Positions 41,817 to 50,047 of a DNA stretch of 64,000 nt are shown piece after piece; position 1 is the stretch's first letter; the number at the start of each line of letters is the position of its first letter. Source of the DNA: Chryseosolibacter sp964438975 (GTDB taxonomy: Bacteria; Bacteroidota; Bacteroidia; Cytophagales; Cyclobacteriaceae); contig CAYTMU010000002.1 of the NCBI GenBank assembly GCA_964438975.1, positions 152,669 to 216,668 of the forward strand, written 5' to 3'. The translations under genes were made by a program, and so were the position numbers. A model generated the notes under the pieces. That model did no database searches. It was not told where the DNA came from and worked only from the letters and a program-made list of their open reading frames with translations.

Positions 41817-42875
41817 TTACTGATAGTCCTTCAGGAATTTCATCAGGGCGCGGATCTCCTTCTTTCGGATGGCAGGAAAATTCGCAATGCGGAATGTGGA
41901 TGCTTTTAATTCACCATACCCTTCGCCGAGCAAAAATCCGTTTCGCCGGGCCCGGGACTTCACTTCTGTAATGAGGTCCTCTTTGGCATGTACGGGGATG
42001 ACGGTGAACGACCTTACTTCCTCATTGTCCACCAGATGCCGAAGGGTTTTCCTTTCTTTAAGGAACCGGACCCATGTGCTATACCGGTCTATCGTCCGGG
42101 CGCTTTGAGTGCGAATCGGGCGTGTTTCTTCGAGTACACGGCACAGGAGGTAGATATTCAGTACATTCGGTGTGAAAGGTGTTTGCCACTTCTCCATCAT
42201 GCCCGCCATAAAGGTCATGCTGTTGTAATGATCTTCCTCGCCGATGTCTTTTGCCCGGGCCATTGAAGCCGGCGAACAGGCCATTATGCCGAGTCCTGCA
42301 GGAAGGCCAAAGCATTTCTGAACCGATGCGAACCAGATATCCGCGTGCGGAAAATCCAGCGCTATTCCGCCCATGCTCGACGTTGCATCGACTGCGATCA
42401 GGTGCTGTGGGTAACGCTCTCGAATTCCCGCCAACGTGTTGCCGGTGATTTGTGTGCCGTTGGATGTTTCGTTCTGCGTAATGCATATCACGCCCGGGTG
42501 CTTACTGGTTCGGAGTTTTGCGGGATCGAGCTGCTCGTTTAGTCCGAACTCAAAAGGCCTTGCCCCACTTCGCAGACGACGTGTGTATTCGAACCACTTC
42601 TTTCCGAACGAACCGTTGAAATAGTGGTAGCTGTTTTTACTGATCAGCGATTGCGCAATGATCTCCCAACACTCCGTAGCTGATGTCGTGTAAAATACGG
42701 TATAGTCCTGCGGGATCTCGAGCCTGTTCTTCAGAAGCGTTATCGTCTTCTCGGATAGCCGCATGAATTCATCGCTTCGATGATTGACACTGAGAATGCC
42801 AGCCTTATACGCATCCTTGACATAACTGGGTATTTCGTCATGGACTCTCGACGGGCCCGGGTAGAAGGATATCAT
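41817..42875 (-). CDS. Class V aminotransferase (PLP-dependent)
   Basis: The 352-residue protein is a fold-type I PLP enzyme of class V. GPSRVHDEI is at the N terminus, TTSATECWEIIAQSL and TQNETSNGTQI bind the cofactor, AVDATSSMGG holds the Asp that pairs with the pyridine nitrogen, and FASVQKCFGLPAGLG holds the Schiff-base Lys near residue 190. It resembles the serine-glyoxylate/phosphoserine aminotransferase branches. The substrate is not certain. It overlaps aroQ by four bases, which suggests an amino-acid biosynthetic role. Confidence 0.8.
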   Translation of the reverse strand: MISFYPGPSRVHDEIPSYVKDAYKAGILSVNHRSDEFMRLSEKTITLLKNRLEIPQDYTVFYTTSATECWEIIAQSLISKNSYHYFNGSFGKKWFEYTRRLRSGARPFEFGLNEQLDPAKLRTSKHPGVICITQNETSNGTQITGNTLAGIRERYPQHLIAVDATSSMGGIALDFPHADIWFASVQKCFGLPAGLGIMACSPASMARAKDIGEEDHYNSMTFMAGMMEKWQTPFTPNVLNIYLLCRVLEETRPIRTQSARTIDRYSTWVRFLKERKTLRHLVDNEEVRSFTVIPVHAKEDLITEVKSRARRNGFLLGEGYGELKASTFRIANFPAIRKKEIRALMKFLKDYQ

Positions 42876-43303
42876 GTCGACTGCTTTGTTGTCATAAAGT
42901 ACCGGATCGCCATAGCATAACCTTCAAGGCCAAAGCCAGTGAGTAGTCCTACGCACTTCGAGGTGATGAGGCTCTTGTGTCTGAATTCCTCGCGGCCGTA
43001 TACGTTGGAAATATGCACCTCCACAACAGGCGTGGTGATGCCGCCGATAGCATCGTGGATTGCTACACTGGTATGCGTATACGCCCCTGCGTTGAGAATG
43101 ATACCGTCAAAACTGAATCCGGCTTCGTGCAGCCGGTCGACGATCTCCCCTTCGATGTTCGATTGGAAATAATGTAACTCAACATCCGGAAAGCGTCTGT
43201 TCAGCACGTCAAAATATTCTTCGAAAGACTGACTTCCGTAGATCGAGGTCTCGCGCTTGCCGAGAAGGTTAAGGTTGGGCCCGTTGACGATGAGGAGTTT
43301 CAT
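42872..43303 (-). CDS. aroQ: 3-dehydroquinate dehydratase, type II
   Basis: The 143-residue protein starts MKLLIVNGPNLNLLGKRETSIYG, the type II dehydroquinase N terminus with the catalytic Tyr. FQSNIEGEIVDRLHEA, ILNAGAYTHTSVAIHDAI and VEVHISNVYGREEFRHKS (catalytic His, substrate-binding Arg) follow. It catalyses the third step of the shikimate pathway. The open frame extends 70 codons upstream over the xerD promoter, but that part is not family-like, and a -7 box precedes this ATG. Confidence 0.95.
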   Translation of the reverse strand: MKLLIVNGPNLNLLGKRETSIYGSQSFEEYFDVLNRRFPDVELHYFQSNIEGEIVDRLHEAGFSFDGIILNAGAYTHTSVAIHDAIGGITTPVVEVHISNVYGREEFRHKSLITSKCVGLLTGFGLEGYAMAIRYFMTTKQST

Positions 43304-43307
43304 GCTG

Positions 43308-43315
43308 GAAAGATA
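43308..43315 (-). promoter_or_regulatory. -7 box of aroQ, four bases before the start codon
   Basis: On the minus strand TATCTTTC (one mismatch) ends four bases before the aroQ ATG. Its spacing equals that of the divergent xerD box 40 bases away. Confidence 0.4.
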
Positions 43316-43354
43316 GAACAAAGGAATGAAAGGTGTAAAGTGACTTTCCGGTAT

Positions 43355-43362
43355 TATCTTTG
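43355..43362 (+). promoter_or_regulatory. -7 box of xerD, four bases before the start codon
   Basis: TATCTTTG is a perfect TAnnTTTG and ends four bases before the ATG at 43367. Predicted transcription would begin on or next to the start codon, so the mRNA may be leaderless. No clear TTG -33 box is visible at 19-23 bases. Confidence 0.45.
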
Positions 43363-43366
43363 ATTT

Positions 43367-44272
43367 ATGTGGGAGCAATGGATCCGGGAATATGGTCACT
43401 ATCTGAAGTTGGAGCGTTCGTTGTCCCATAATTCCGTGGACGGTTACGTAAGGGACGTAAAGAAGCTTTACCAGTTTGTCGGTCTGAGAGATAGCAACCT
43501 TTCTCCTTTGCACGTAACGCCGTCACTTCTTCGCGACTTTCTGGAATATATCAATGAGCTTGGGCTTGGTGCGCAAAGTCAGGCTAGAATTCTTTCGGGC
43601 CTGAAAGGCTTCTACAAGTTCCTCATCTTTGACGGCGCCATCAGTCAGGATCCGACCAAGTTGATCGAAGCTCCGAGGCTGGGCCGAAAACTTCCCGACA
43701 CGTTAAGCTTCCATGAGATCGAGATTATATTGGATGCTATTGATCTTTCCACACCGGAGGGAGCGCGTAACCGGGCGATGTTGGAGGTGCTGTACAGTTC
43801 AGGACTGCGGGTGTCGGAACTTGTGGACCTGCAGATCAACAACATTTACCGCGACAGTGGATTCCTGAAGGTAACCGGAAAAGGGAATAAGGAACGGCTT
43901 GTCCCGGTCGGTCGCGACGCCCGGAAATATCTATTTCTCTATCTCGATGATGTCCGTGGGCGAGATCCGCACAAGCCGCCGCGCAAGGGATTCGAGTCGT
44001 ACGTTTTCCTGAATCGCTACGGAAGTAAGTTGACGCGTGTTATGGTATTTACGATCATCCGGAACATCGCGCGGCAGATCGGTTTGAAGAAGAAGATCAG
44101 CCCGCACACCTTTCGCCACTCCTTTGCTACGCATCTGATTGAAGGAGGCGCGGACCTGCGGGCGGTACAGGAGATGCTCGGTCATGAATCGGTGACGACG
44201 ACAGAGATATATACGCACCTGGATCGTGATTATCTCCGGCAGGTCGTACAGGAATTTCACCCGCGGAGCTAG
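43367..44272 (+). CDS. xerD: Tyrosine recombinase XerD (site-specific, chromosome dimer resolution)
   Basis: The 301-residue protein has an N-terminal SAM-like DNA-binding domain (about residues 1-95) and a catalytic domain with Arg in YSSGLRVSELVDLQ, Lys in VTGKGNKERLVPV, His and Arg in SPHTFRHSFATHL, His in MLGHESVTTTEIYTH and the nucleophile Tyr in the same block. Length fits XerC/XerD. It resolves chromosome dimers at dif with a partner recombinase activated by FtsK, whose gene lies 1.8 kb downstream. It is divergent from aroQ and ends in a shared intrinsic terminator. Confidence 0.9.
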   Translation: MWEQWIREYGHYLKLERSLSHNSVDGYVRDVKKLYQFVGLRDSNLSPLHVTPSLLRDFLEYINELGLGAQSQARILSGLKGFYKFLIFDGAISQDPTKLIEAPRLGRKLPDTLSFHEIEIILDAIDLSTPEGARNRAMLEVLYSSGLRVSELVDLQINNIYRDSGFLKVTGKGNKERLVPVGRDARKYLFLYLDDVRGRDPHKPPRKGFESYVFLNRYGSKLTRVMVFTIIRNIARQIGLKKKISPHTFRHSFATHLIEGGADLRAVQEMLGHESVTTTEIYTHLDRDYLRQVVQEFHPRS

Positions 44273-44283
44273 GTCACAAAAAA

Positions 44284-44304
44284 AGCGCCGGGGTCTCCGG
44301 CGCT
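44284..44304 (-). terminator. Intrinsic terminator between convergent genes
   Basis: A perfect 8-base stem (AGCGCCGG / CCGGCGCT) with a five-base GGTCT loop follows the barrel-protein gene by 24 bases on the minus strand. There it is followed by a run of seven T (44284-44278 read in reverse), the classic Rho-independent layout. On the plus strand only CTTTG follows, so it terminates xerD less well. Confidence 0.85.
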
Positions 44305-44328
44305 CTTTGCAAGAGATCGTTGTATTGA

Positions 44329-44853
44329 TTACAGTTTGAACGTCGCACCAAGTGAAAGAGGGGCGATACCATAGCCCAGTTCACCAAAGCCGGCCACTTT
44401 CTCCGTAAAGAAGTAACGAGCTCCGACGTGTAGCCCTATGCGGACACCACCGCTGTATGGGTCGGAGTATCCGCTCAGTTCGCCAGAATAGCTGGAAACC
44501 AAAACCCCCAGAAACAACCCTCCGTAAATGTCGATCTTTTCGTCGCGGATCTCAAACAACTCACTGAAGTGATATGAACCCTTTACGCCAATATCAAGAA
44601 AGGTATATTTGAAACCATAGCTCGCGAAATTATACTTGTAAGAAGTATACCCCAAGTAAGGTCCCACTGTGATGACATCATTCACCGCCCATTCGCCCGA
44701 CACGAGAAGCGGAACACCACCGGCATAGTAATAGCCGAGACCGATACCTGCGTTCAGCAAAAAGTCACCTTTGTCGTAACGCGCTTGCCCGGAAGCGAAG
44801 CTGGCCGAGAAAATCATGACGATAAGGCAGAGAGATTTGAAAATGTTTTTCAT
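44329..44853 (-). CDS. Small outer-membrane beta-barrel protein
   Basis: The 174-residue protein has a signal peptide (MKNIFKSLCLIVMIFSASFASGQ) and about eight amphipathic strands (LLNAGIGLGYYYAGG, PYLGYTSYKYNFASYGF, GVKGSYHFSE, GVRIGLHVGARYFFTE) ending in LSLGATFKL. This fits an eight-stranded outer-membrane barrel. The open frame extends 128 codons upstream, antisense to pyrD, and I reject that part. An intrinsic terminator follows the stop. Its function is unknown. Confidence 0.82.
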   Translation of the reverse strand: MKNIFKSLCLIVMIFSASFASGQARYDKGDFLLNAGIGLGYYYAGGVPLLVSGEWAVNDVITVGPYLGYTSYKYNFASYGFKYTFLDIGVKGSYHFSELFEIRDEKIDIYGGLFLGVLVSSYSGELSGYSDPYSGGVRIGLHVGARYFFTEKVAGFGELGYGIAPLSLGATFKL

Positions 44854-44927
44854 GAAACGTTTTAGTTTAAGACAACAAGTTAGGTTGTTTGTACGGCAAA
44901 AATAGGAAAAAAGCAATACCCTTCCGT

Positions 44928-44935
44928 TATCTTTG
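44928..44935 (+). promoter_or_regulatory. -7 box of pyrD, six bases before the start codon
   Basis: TATCTTTG, identical to the xerD box, ends six bases before the pyrD ATG at 44942. The TTG at 44933 that could serve as an earlier start lies inside this box. Confidence 0.45.
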
Positions 44936-44941
44936 ACTTTT

Positions 44942-45988
44942 ATGTATAAGTTTTTCCGGCCCTTACTTTTTGCGATTGACCCCGAAGCGATACACGGACT
45001 TGCTGCCGGAGTGCTTCGCTTCATGGCGAGCTTGCCGGGGCTGAGATCAGTGCTGGCATCTTCCTTCATTGTTCGCGACAAACGCCTGGAAAGAATATTG
45101 TTTGGTCTTACCTTCCCCAACCCGGTCGGGCTCGCTGCGGGATTCGATAAGGATGCGAGGCTTGTTGACGGATTGGCGGTTCTTGGGTTTGGCTTTATTG
45201 AGATAGGAACCTTGACGCCCCGGGCGCAGTCGGGCAATCCGAAACCACGCTTGTTTCGTCTTCCGAAGGATCAGGCGCTGATAAACCGAATGGGCTTCAA
45301 CAACGCGGGCGTTGATGCTGCGGTGGCCCGACTGAGGCGGAGACGAACCACGGTGATAGTCGGGGGTAACATCGGTAAGAACAAGGCGACTGCGAATGAG
45401 GACGCACATGGGGATTACGAGGCGTGTTTCCACGCGTTATACGAGCACGTAGACTATTTCGTCTTGAATGTCAGTTCACCCAACACTCCCGGTCTCCGTG
45501 AACTGCAGGAGAAACAGCCGCTTCAGCACCTGGTCAGTACAGTTATAGCACTGAATGCAACGAAAGCGCGACCGAAACCGATTCTTCTGAAGATCGCGCC
45601 TGACTTGACTGACGGTCAGTTGGACGACGTCGTAGATATACTGAAGGCAACCGGCGTCGATGGCGTCATTGCGACCAATACAACCATCGCGCGTGAAGGA
45701 CTCCAGACTTCTGCCGAGGCGCTCGAACGTGTCGGGGCAGGCGGATTGAGCGGAAAACCATTATCGGCAAAAGCGACGTCTATCATCCGATATCTCCGCG
45801 AAAAACTGGGACCTGGCTTTCCCATTATCGGTGTGGGGGGTATCATGACGCCCGAGGATGCCATCGAAAAGATCGAGGCGGGCGCAGACCTCATTCAAAT
45901 CTACACCGGATTCATCTACGAAGGTCCCGGCATCGTCCGGCGAATTAACAAAAGGATCCTGCAACAAGGCCCGCGAAGTACGCGTTAG
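44942..45988 (+). CDS. pyrD: Dihydroorotate dehydrogenase (quinone), class 2
   Basis: The 348-residue protein has the class 2 N-terminal membrane-associating extension (MYKFFRPLLFAIDPEAIHGL) and the barrel motifs GLAAGFDKDA, NRMGFNNAG, NVSSPNTPGLRELQEK with the catalytic Ser, ATNTTI and GVGGIMTPEDAIEKIEAGADLIQIYTG. It oxidises dihydroorotate to orotate with FMN and passes electrons to menaquinone at the inner membrane. pyrF, for a later step in the same pathway, lies at 49198. A three-codon longer TTG start overlaps the promoter and is rejected. Confidence 0.95.
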   Translation: MYKFFRPLLFAIDPEAIHGLAAGVLRFMASLPGLRSVLASSFIVRDKRLERILFGLTFPNPVGLAAGFDKDARLVDGLAVLGFGFIEIGTLTPRAQSGNPKPRLFRLPKDQALINRMGFNNAGVDAAVARLRRRRTTVIVGGNIGKNKATANEDAHGDYEACFHALYEHVDYFVLNVSSPNTPGLRELQEKQPLQHLVSTVIALNATKARPKPILLKIAPDLTDGQLDDVVDILKATGVDGVIATNTTIAREGLQTSAEALERVGAGGLSGKPLSAKATSIIRYLREKLGPGFPIIGVGGIMTPEDAIEKIEAGADLIQIYTGFIYEGPGIVRRINKRILQQGPRSTR

Positions 45989-46023
45989 ACTCGGCGCAGC
46001 GGCGTGTTTTCAATGTTTTTAAT

Positions 46024-46031
46024 TAGTTTTG
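46024..46031 (+). promoter_or_regulatory. -7 box of ftsK
   Basis: TAGTTTTG is a perfect TAnnTTTG, 11 bases before the ftsK ATG at 46043. No clear -33 box was recognised. Confidence 0.35.
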
Positions 46032-46042
46032 CCCCTTAGAGC

Positions 46043-48520
46043 ATGGCAAAGAATACCTATAAGTCAAATACTTTCCGGAAGGGGGAGAAGGAGAAGCGCA
46101 GGAAGACGCCGGGAACCGGTATTCGGTTTTCTTTTTTTAAGGACCCGCGGGCAAAACTCGCATTAGGGTTGCTTCTGATATTCTCGAGCCTGTATATGTT
46201 CTTTGCGCTGCTCTCGTATATGTTTACGGGACAGGCTGATTTCAGCGAGGTCGGGAACCAGCAGAGCATGGGAGGTATCTTTGATGCTCTAAGGGAAAAA
46301 GAGATCAGCAACTGGCTGGGCCTTTACGGGGCGATCCTGTCGCACCTATTTGTATTCCGCTGGTTTGGGATATCATCCTTTCTCATACCCCCGCTGCTGT
46401 TCCTGCTGGGTTACAAAATCGTCTTTGGCAAAGAAATAGTTCGAATTTCCTCCTACACGATATTTGCATTCTTCTCCATCGTATGGCTTTGTCTGATGCT
46501 TGGCTACATGGTTGAGATCAACCAGGGCGGACATGCGTGGCAGATACTTGGCGGGGGATTTGGTTTCCTGCTGGCCGAGTTGAGTTACGGTATGTTCGGT
46601 TGGGGTACTTTCCTGATACTCATTCTCAGCCTATTCATTTTCATCATATTTTATTTCAATGTGACTTCCATCCCTGGTGTTCAGAGTGCGGGACCAAAGC
46701 CAATGGGTTCGGATGCGATAGTCGCGGATGAAGAGCCGCTGTTGTCGGGTTATACAGACGAGGAGGATCAATGGATTGCGAACAACCGGAGCGACGAAGC
46801 GCCAGACGAATTCGAGGTTGAAGAAGAGGAAGGACAAGAGGAGCCTGTATCCGAACCGTTGGCAAATGCCCCGGTAGAACTTCCATTCGAACCGGTTGTG
46901 CCTCCGAAACGGGATGCGTTAAAATCCGATCCCGAGTTTACGGTGGCGGAACGTCTGGAAACGGACGAGATCGCGGAAGGTCTCGTGGAAGAACACGGCG
47001 AATACGATCCGACACTCGAATTGAGCAGCTATCGCTTTCCAACACTCGACTTGCTGAATGAGTACGATTCAGGCAAGTCAGGTGTGACGCAGGAGGAACT
47101 CAATCAGAATAAGGATAAGATCGTTGAGACACTCGTCAACTTCAAGATTGGCATCCAGAGCATTAAGGCGACGATAGGTCCTACAGTGACCCTCTATGAG
47201 ATCGTTCCGGATGCAGGGATCAAGATATCGCGTATCAAGAATCTTGAGGATGATATTGCACTCAGTCTTTCAGCCCTGGGTATCCGGATCATTGCACCCA
47301 TTCCGGGAAAGGGAACCATTGGAATCGAGGTGCCCAACAAGAATCGTGAGATGGTCAGCATCCGGTCGATGCTCGCGACCCCGGCATTCGCGAAGAGCGA
47401 TAAAGAGTTGCCCATTGCGTTGGGAAAAACGATTTCGAACGAAGCTCTCGTCATCGACCTCGCAAAAATGCCCCACCTGCTGGTCGCGGGTGCGACGGGT
47501 CAGGGGAAGTCGGTGGGGCTTAACGTTATCCTGACGTCCCTGATATACAAGAGGCACCCGTCTCAGCTCAAGTTTGTGCTGGTGGATCCGAAGAAAGTGG
47601 AGATGTCGCTGTATTCAAAACTTGAACGCCACTATCTCGCAAAGCTCCCGAACAGTGAGGAAGCTATCATTACCGATACCCGGAAGGTGGTACACACACT
47701 CAACTCGCTGTGTATCGAGATGGAGAACCGATATGAGATACTGAAGGATGCCGGTGCGCGGAACCTGAAAGAATACAATGCCAAATTTGTAGCCCGCAAG
47801 CTCAACCCAAAGGAAGGCCACAGGTTCTTACCGTATATCGTTCTGGTGATCGACGAGTTGGCGGATCTGATGATGACTGCGGGAAAGGAAGTAGAAACCC
47901 CGATCGCTCGCCTTGCTCAACTCGCTCGTGCGATCGGTATCCACCTCGTTGTCGCGACGCAGCGTCCTTCTGTTAATGTTATTACGGGTGTTATCAAGGC
48001 CAACTTCCCCGCGCGGCTCTCATTCCGCGTGACATCTAAGGTAGATTCGCGGACGATTCTCGATACGGGTGGTGCCGACCAACTCGTCGGCCAGGGAGAT
48101 ATGCTGCTCAGTTCAGGTTCGGATGTTATCCGGCTCCAGTGCCCGTTTGTAGACACACCCGAGATTGAGACGGTGTGTGAATTCATTGGTTCACAGCGCG
48201 GATATGAATCGGCCTACCTCCTTCCGGAATACGAAGGCGATGACGAAGGAGGCGTTTCAAGTGTTGATCTATCTGACCGTGACGCCTTATTTGAAGACGC
48301 CGCACGTGTTATCGTTATGCACCAACAGGGTAGCACATCGCTTATTCAACGGAAACTAAAGCTGGGTTACAACCGCGCCGGCAGGCTGATCGATCAACTC
48401 GAAGCGGCAGGGGTTGTCGGTGCTTTCGAAGGCAGCAAAGCCCGTGAAGTTTTGATCAGTGACGAATCAAGTTTGGAACAATTATTGAATAATTTGCGGG
48501 AAAAACACAGTCAAACATAA
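46043..48520 (+). CDS. ftsK: DNA translocase FtsK/SpoIIIE
   Basis: The 825-residue protein has a basic N terminus, four membrane helices (about residues 30-215), an acidic linker (about 225-320), an alpha-domain, a RecA-like motor (Walker A LLVAGATGQGKSVGLNVIL near residue 480; Walker B IVLVIDELADLMMTAGKE near 600) and a C-terminal winged-helix gamma domain (about 755-820) that reads orienting sequences. It pumps chromosome ends through the septum and activates XerCD at dif. The linker is short compared with Escherichia coli FtsK. It leads into a LolA-like gene 19 bases later. Confidence 0.95.
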   Translation: MAKNTYKSNTFRKGEKEKRRKTPGTGIRFSFFKDPRAKLALGLLLIFSSLYMFFALLSYMFTGQADFSEVGNQQSMGGIFDALREKEISNWLGLYGAILSHLFVFRWFGISSFLIPPLLFLLGYKIVFGKEIVRISSYTIFAFFSIVWLCLMLGYMVEINQGGHAWQILGGGFGFLLAELSYGMFGWGTFLILILSLFIFIIFYFNVTSIPGVQSAGPKPMGSDAIVADEEPLLSGYTDEEDQWIANNRSDEAPDEFEVEEEEGQEEPVSEPLANAPVELPFEPVVPPKRDALKSDPEFTVAERLETDEIAEGLVEEHGEYDPTLELSSYRFPTLDLLNEYDSGKSGVTQEELNQNKDKIVETLVNFKIGIQSIKATIGPTVTLYEIVPDAGIKISRIKNLEDDIALSLSALGIRIIAPIPGKGTIGIEVPNKNREMVSIRSMLATPAFAKSDKELPIALGKTISNEALVIDLAKMPHLLVAGATGQGKSVGLNVILTSLIYKRHPSQLKFVLVDPKKVEMSLYSKLERHYLAKLPNSEEAIITDTRKVVHTLNSLCIEMENRYEILKDAGARNLKEYNAKFVARKLNPKEGHRFLPYIVLVIDELADLMMTAGKEVETPIARLAQLARAIGIHLVVATQRPSVNVITGVIKANFPARLSFRVTSKVDSRTILDTGGADQLVGQGDMLLSSGSDVIRLQCPFVDTPEIETVCEFIGSQRGYESAYLLPEYEGDDEGGVSSVDLSDRDALFEDAARVIVMHQQGSTSLIQRKLKLGYNRAGRLIDQLEAAGVVGAFEGSKAREVLISDESSLEQLLNNLREKHSQT

Positions 48521-48539
48521 TCCGAATATCCTTTCTGAA

Positions 48540-49181
48540 ATGAAAAAAGCATTATTAGCCGTCGTTCTGTTGGTCATTGTGCAGGCCACCTATGCGCAAT
48601 ACGACCCGAAAGCACTGGAAATACTTGAAGCGATGGGCGAGAAATACAAATCTATCCCCTCCTATGAAGCGAACTTCTCCTGGACACTGACGAATGATGT
48701 CGAAAACCTCAAAGAGGAATTCACAGGCAAACTCACAGTCAAAGACGAGAAGTACCGCATCTCACTCCCCGAACAGGAAGTTATCAATAACGGAGTGACC
48801 GTTTGGACCTATCTTCCCGAAGTGAAGGAAGTTAATATTGATAACTACGACAAGAACTCCGGCGATATCAATCCTCTGAAGATCTATGAGATCTATCAGA
48901 AGGATTTCAAATACTTGTACCTCCAGGACAAGACCGAAGATGGAGTGCTCTGCGAGGAAGTAGACCTCGTTCCTGAGAAGAAAGATGCCCAGTACTTCAA
49001 AATCAAACTGCTGATCAAGAAGAGAGACAAGGTGATACATAGCCTCACGATGTTTGACAAGGGCGGCAACCGTTACAAATACACGATCACCAAGTTTGCC
49101 CCCAATGCCGTTATTGAGGATGCCTACTTCAGCTTCGATCCCAAGAAGTTTCCGGGAGTGGAGGTGATTGACCTTCGTTAG
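48540..49181 (+). CDS. LolA-like periplasmic lipoprotein carrier
   Basis: The 213-residue protein has a signal peptide (residues 1-19) and the LolA pattern: KYKSIPSYEANFSWTL, FTGKLTVKDEKYRISLPEQEVINNGVTVWTY, and a C-terminal half ending in PNAVIEDAYFSFDPKKFPGVEVIDL. It should adopt the incomplete barrel fold that carries lipoproteins between membranes. Bacteroidota encode several LolA-like proteins, so carrier function is likely but not certain. It follows ftsK by 19 bases and leads to pyrF. Confidence 0.85.
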   Translation: MKKALLAVVLLVIVQATYAQYDPKALEILEAMGEKYKSIPSYEANFSWTLTNDVENLKEEFTGKLTVKDEKYRISLPEQEVINNGVTVWTYLPEVKEVNIDNYDKNSGDINPLKIYEIYQKDFKYLYLQDKTEDGVLCEEVDLVPEKKDAQYFKIKLLIKKRDKVIHSLTMFDKGGNRYKYTITKFAPNAVIEDAYFSFDPKKFPGVEVIDLR

Positions 49182-49197
49182 GTTTAAACCTTACCCC

Positions 49198-50016
49198 TTG
49201 AACCAAACAGAACTTTTTGCGCAAATCAAACGAAAGCGCTCTTACCTGTGCGTCGGCCTGGATACGGATCTGGACAAGATCCCCGGTCATCTTCTGACGA
49301 GTGAGGATCCTGTCTTCGAGTTCAACAAACAAATAGTCGATGCGACGCATTCCTATTGCGTAGCTTACAAGCCTAACATTGCGTTCTATGAGGCGCTTGG
49401 GCCAAAAGGATGGGAGAGCCTGAGAAAGACACTCGATTACATTCCGAAGGATATTTTTACCATTGCGGATGCCAAGCGCGGTGACATTGGAAATACGGCA
49501 TCTCTCTACGCAAAGACGTTCTTTGAATACTTCGACTTTGATGCAGTCACTGTCGCCCCTTATATGGGTGAGGATTCAGTCAAGCCGTTCTTCAGTTATA
49601 AAGATAGATGGGTGATCCTGCTGGCGCATACGTCGAATCCCGGGAGTCAGGATTTCCAAATGATTCAATCCCGGGAAACCGGAAGACGATTGTACGAGGA
49701 AGTCATGATCAAGTCGATGCAGTGGGGCTCTCCGGATCAGTTGATGTTTGTTGTTGGCGGAACACAGGCTGAAAAGATATCTTCGCTCCGGGAACTGGCG
49801 CCTGCTAACTTCTTTCTCGTTCCCGGCATTGGGGCTCAGGGGGGCGATCTTCAACAGGTTTCCCAGGCAGGCATGAATTCTCAATGTGGTTTGCTTGTCA
49901 ATTCATCCCGCGCAATCATTTACGCATCCGGTAACCAGGACTTCGCACGCGTTGCTGGCGATGAAGCCCGGAAAGTCCAGGAGGAAATGAGTCGCTATCT
50001 CGATCTGTATTTGTAA
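49198..50016 (+). CDS. pyrF: Orotidine 5'-phosphate decarboxylase
   Basis: The 272-residue protein has the OMPDC barrel: YLCVGLDTDLDKIP near the N terminus, YKPNIAFYEALG, FTIADAKRGDIGNTASLYA with the catalytic Asp-x-Lys-x2-Asp charges, and later VVGGTQAEKI and GLLVNSSRAIIYA. The long form is typical of the type 2 enzyme found in Bacteroidota and Actinobacteria. It makes UMP from OMP. I place the start at the TTG of 49198 (NQTELFAQIKRKR), while a longer TTG start at 49168 overlaps the LolA gene by 14 bases. Confidence 0.92.
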   Translation: MNQTELFAQIKRKRSYLCVGLDTDLDKIPGHLLTSEDPVFEFNKQIVDATHSYCVAYKPNIAFYEALGPKGWESLRKTLDYIPKDIFTIADAKRGDIGNTASLYAKTFFEYFDFDAVTVAPYMGEDSVKPFFSYKDRWVILLAHTSNPGSQDFQMIQSRETGRRLYEEVMIKSMQWGSPDQLMFVVGGTQAEKISSLRELAPANFFLVPGIGAQGGDLQQVSQAGMNSQCGLLVNSSRAIIYASGNQDFARVAGDEARKVQEEMSRYLDLYL

Positions 50017-50047
50017 ATTCGTTCACGCATGTCAGGACCCTGCGACG

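Noticed and set aside
43304..43513. 70-codon N-terminal extension of aroQ
   Set aside because: It covers the aroQ/xerD promoters and the start of xerD, and AroQ proteins begin at MKLLIVNGPN.
44854..45237. 128-codon N-terminal extension of the small barrel protein
   Set aside because: It is antisense to pyrD, has no signal peptide and the real signal peptide starts at the ATG at 44853.
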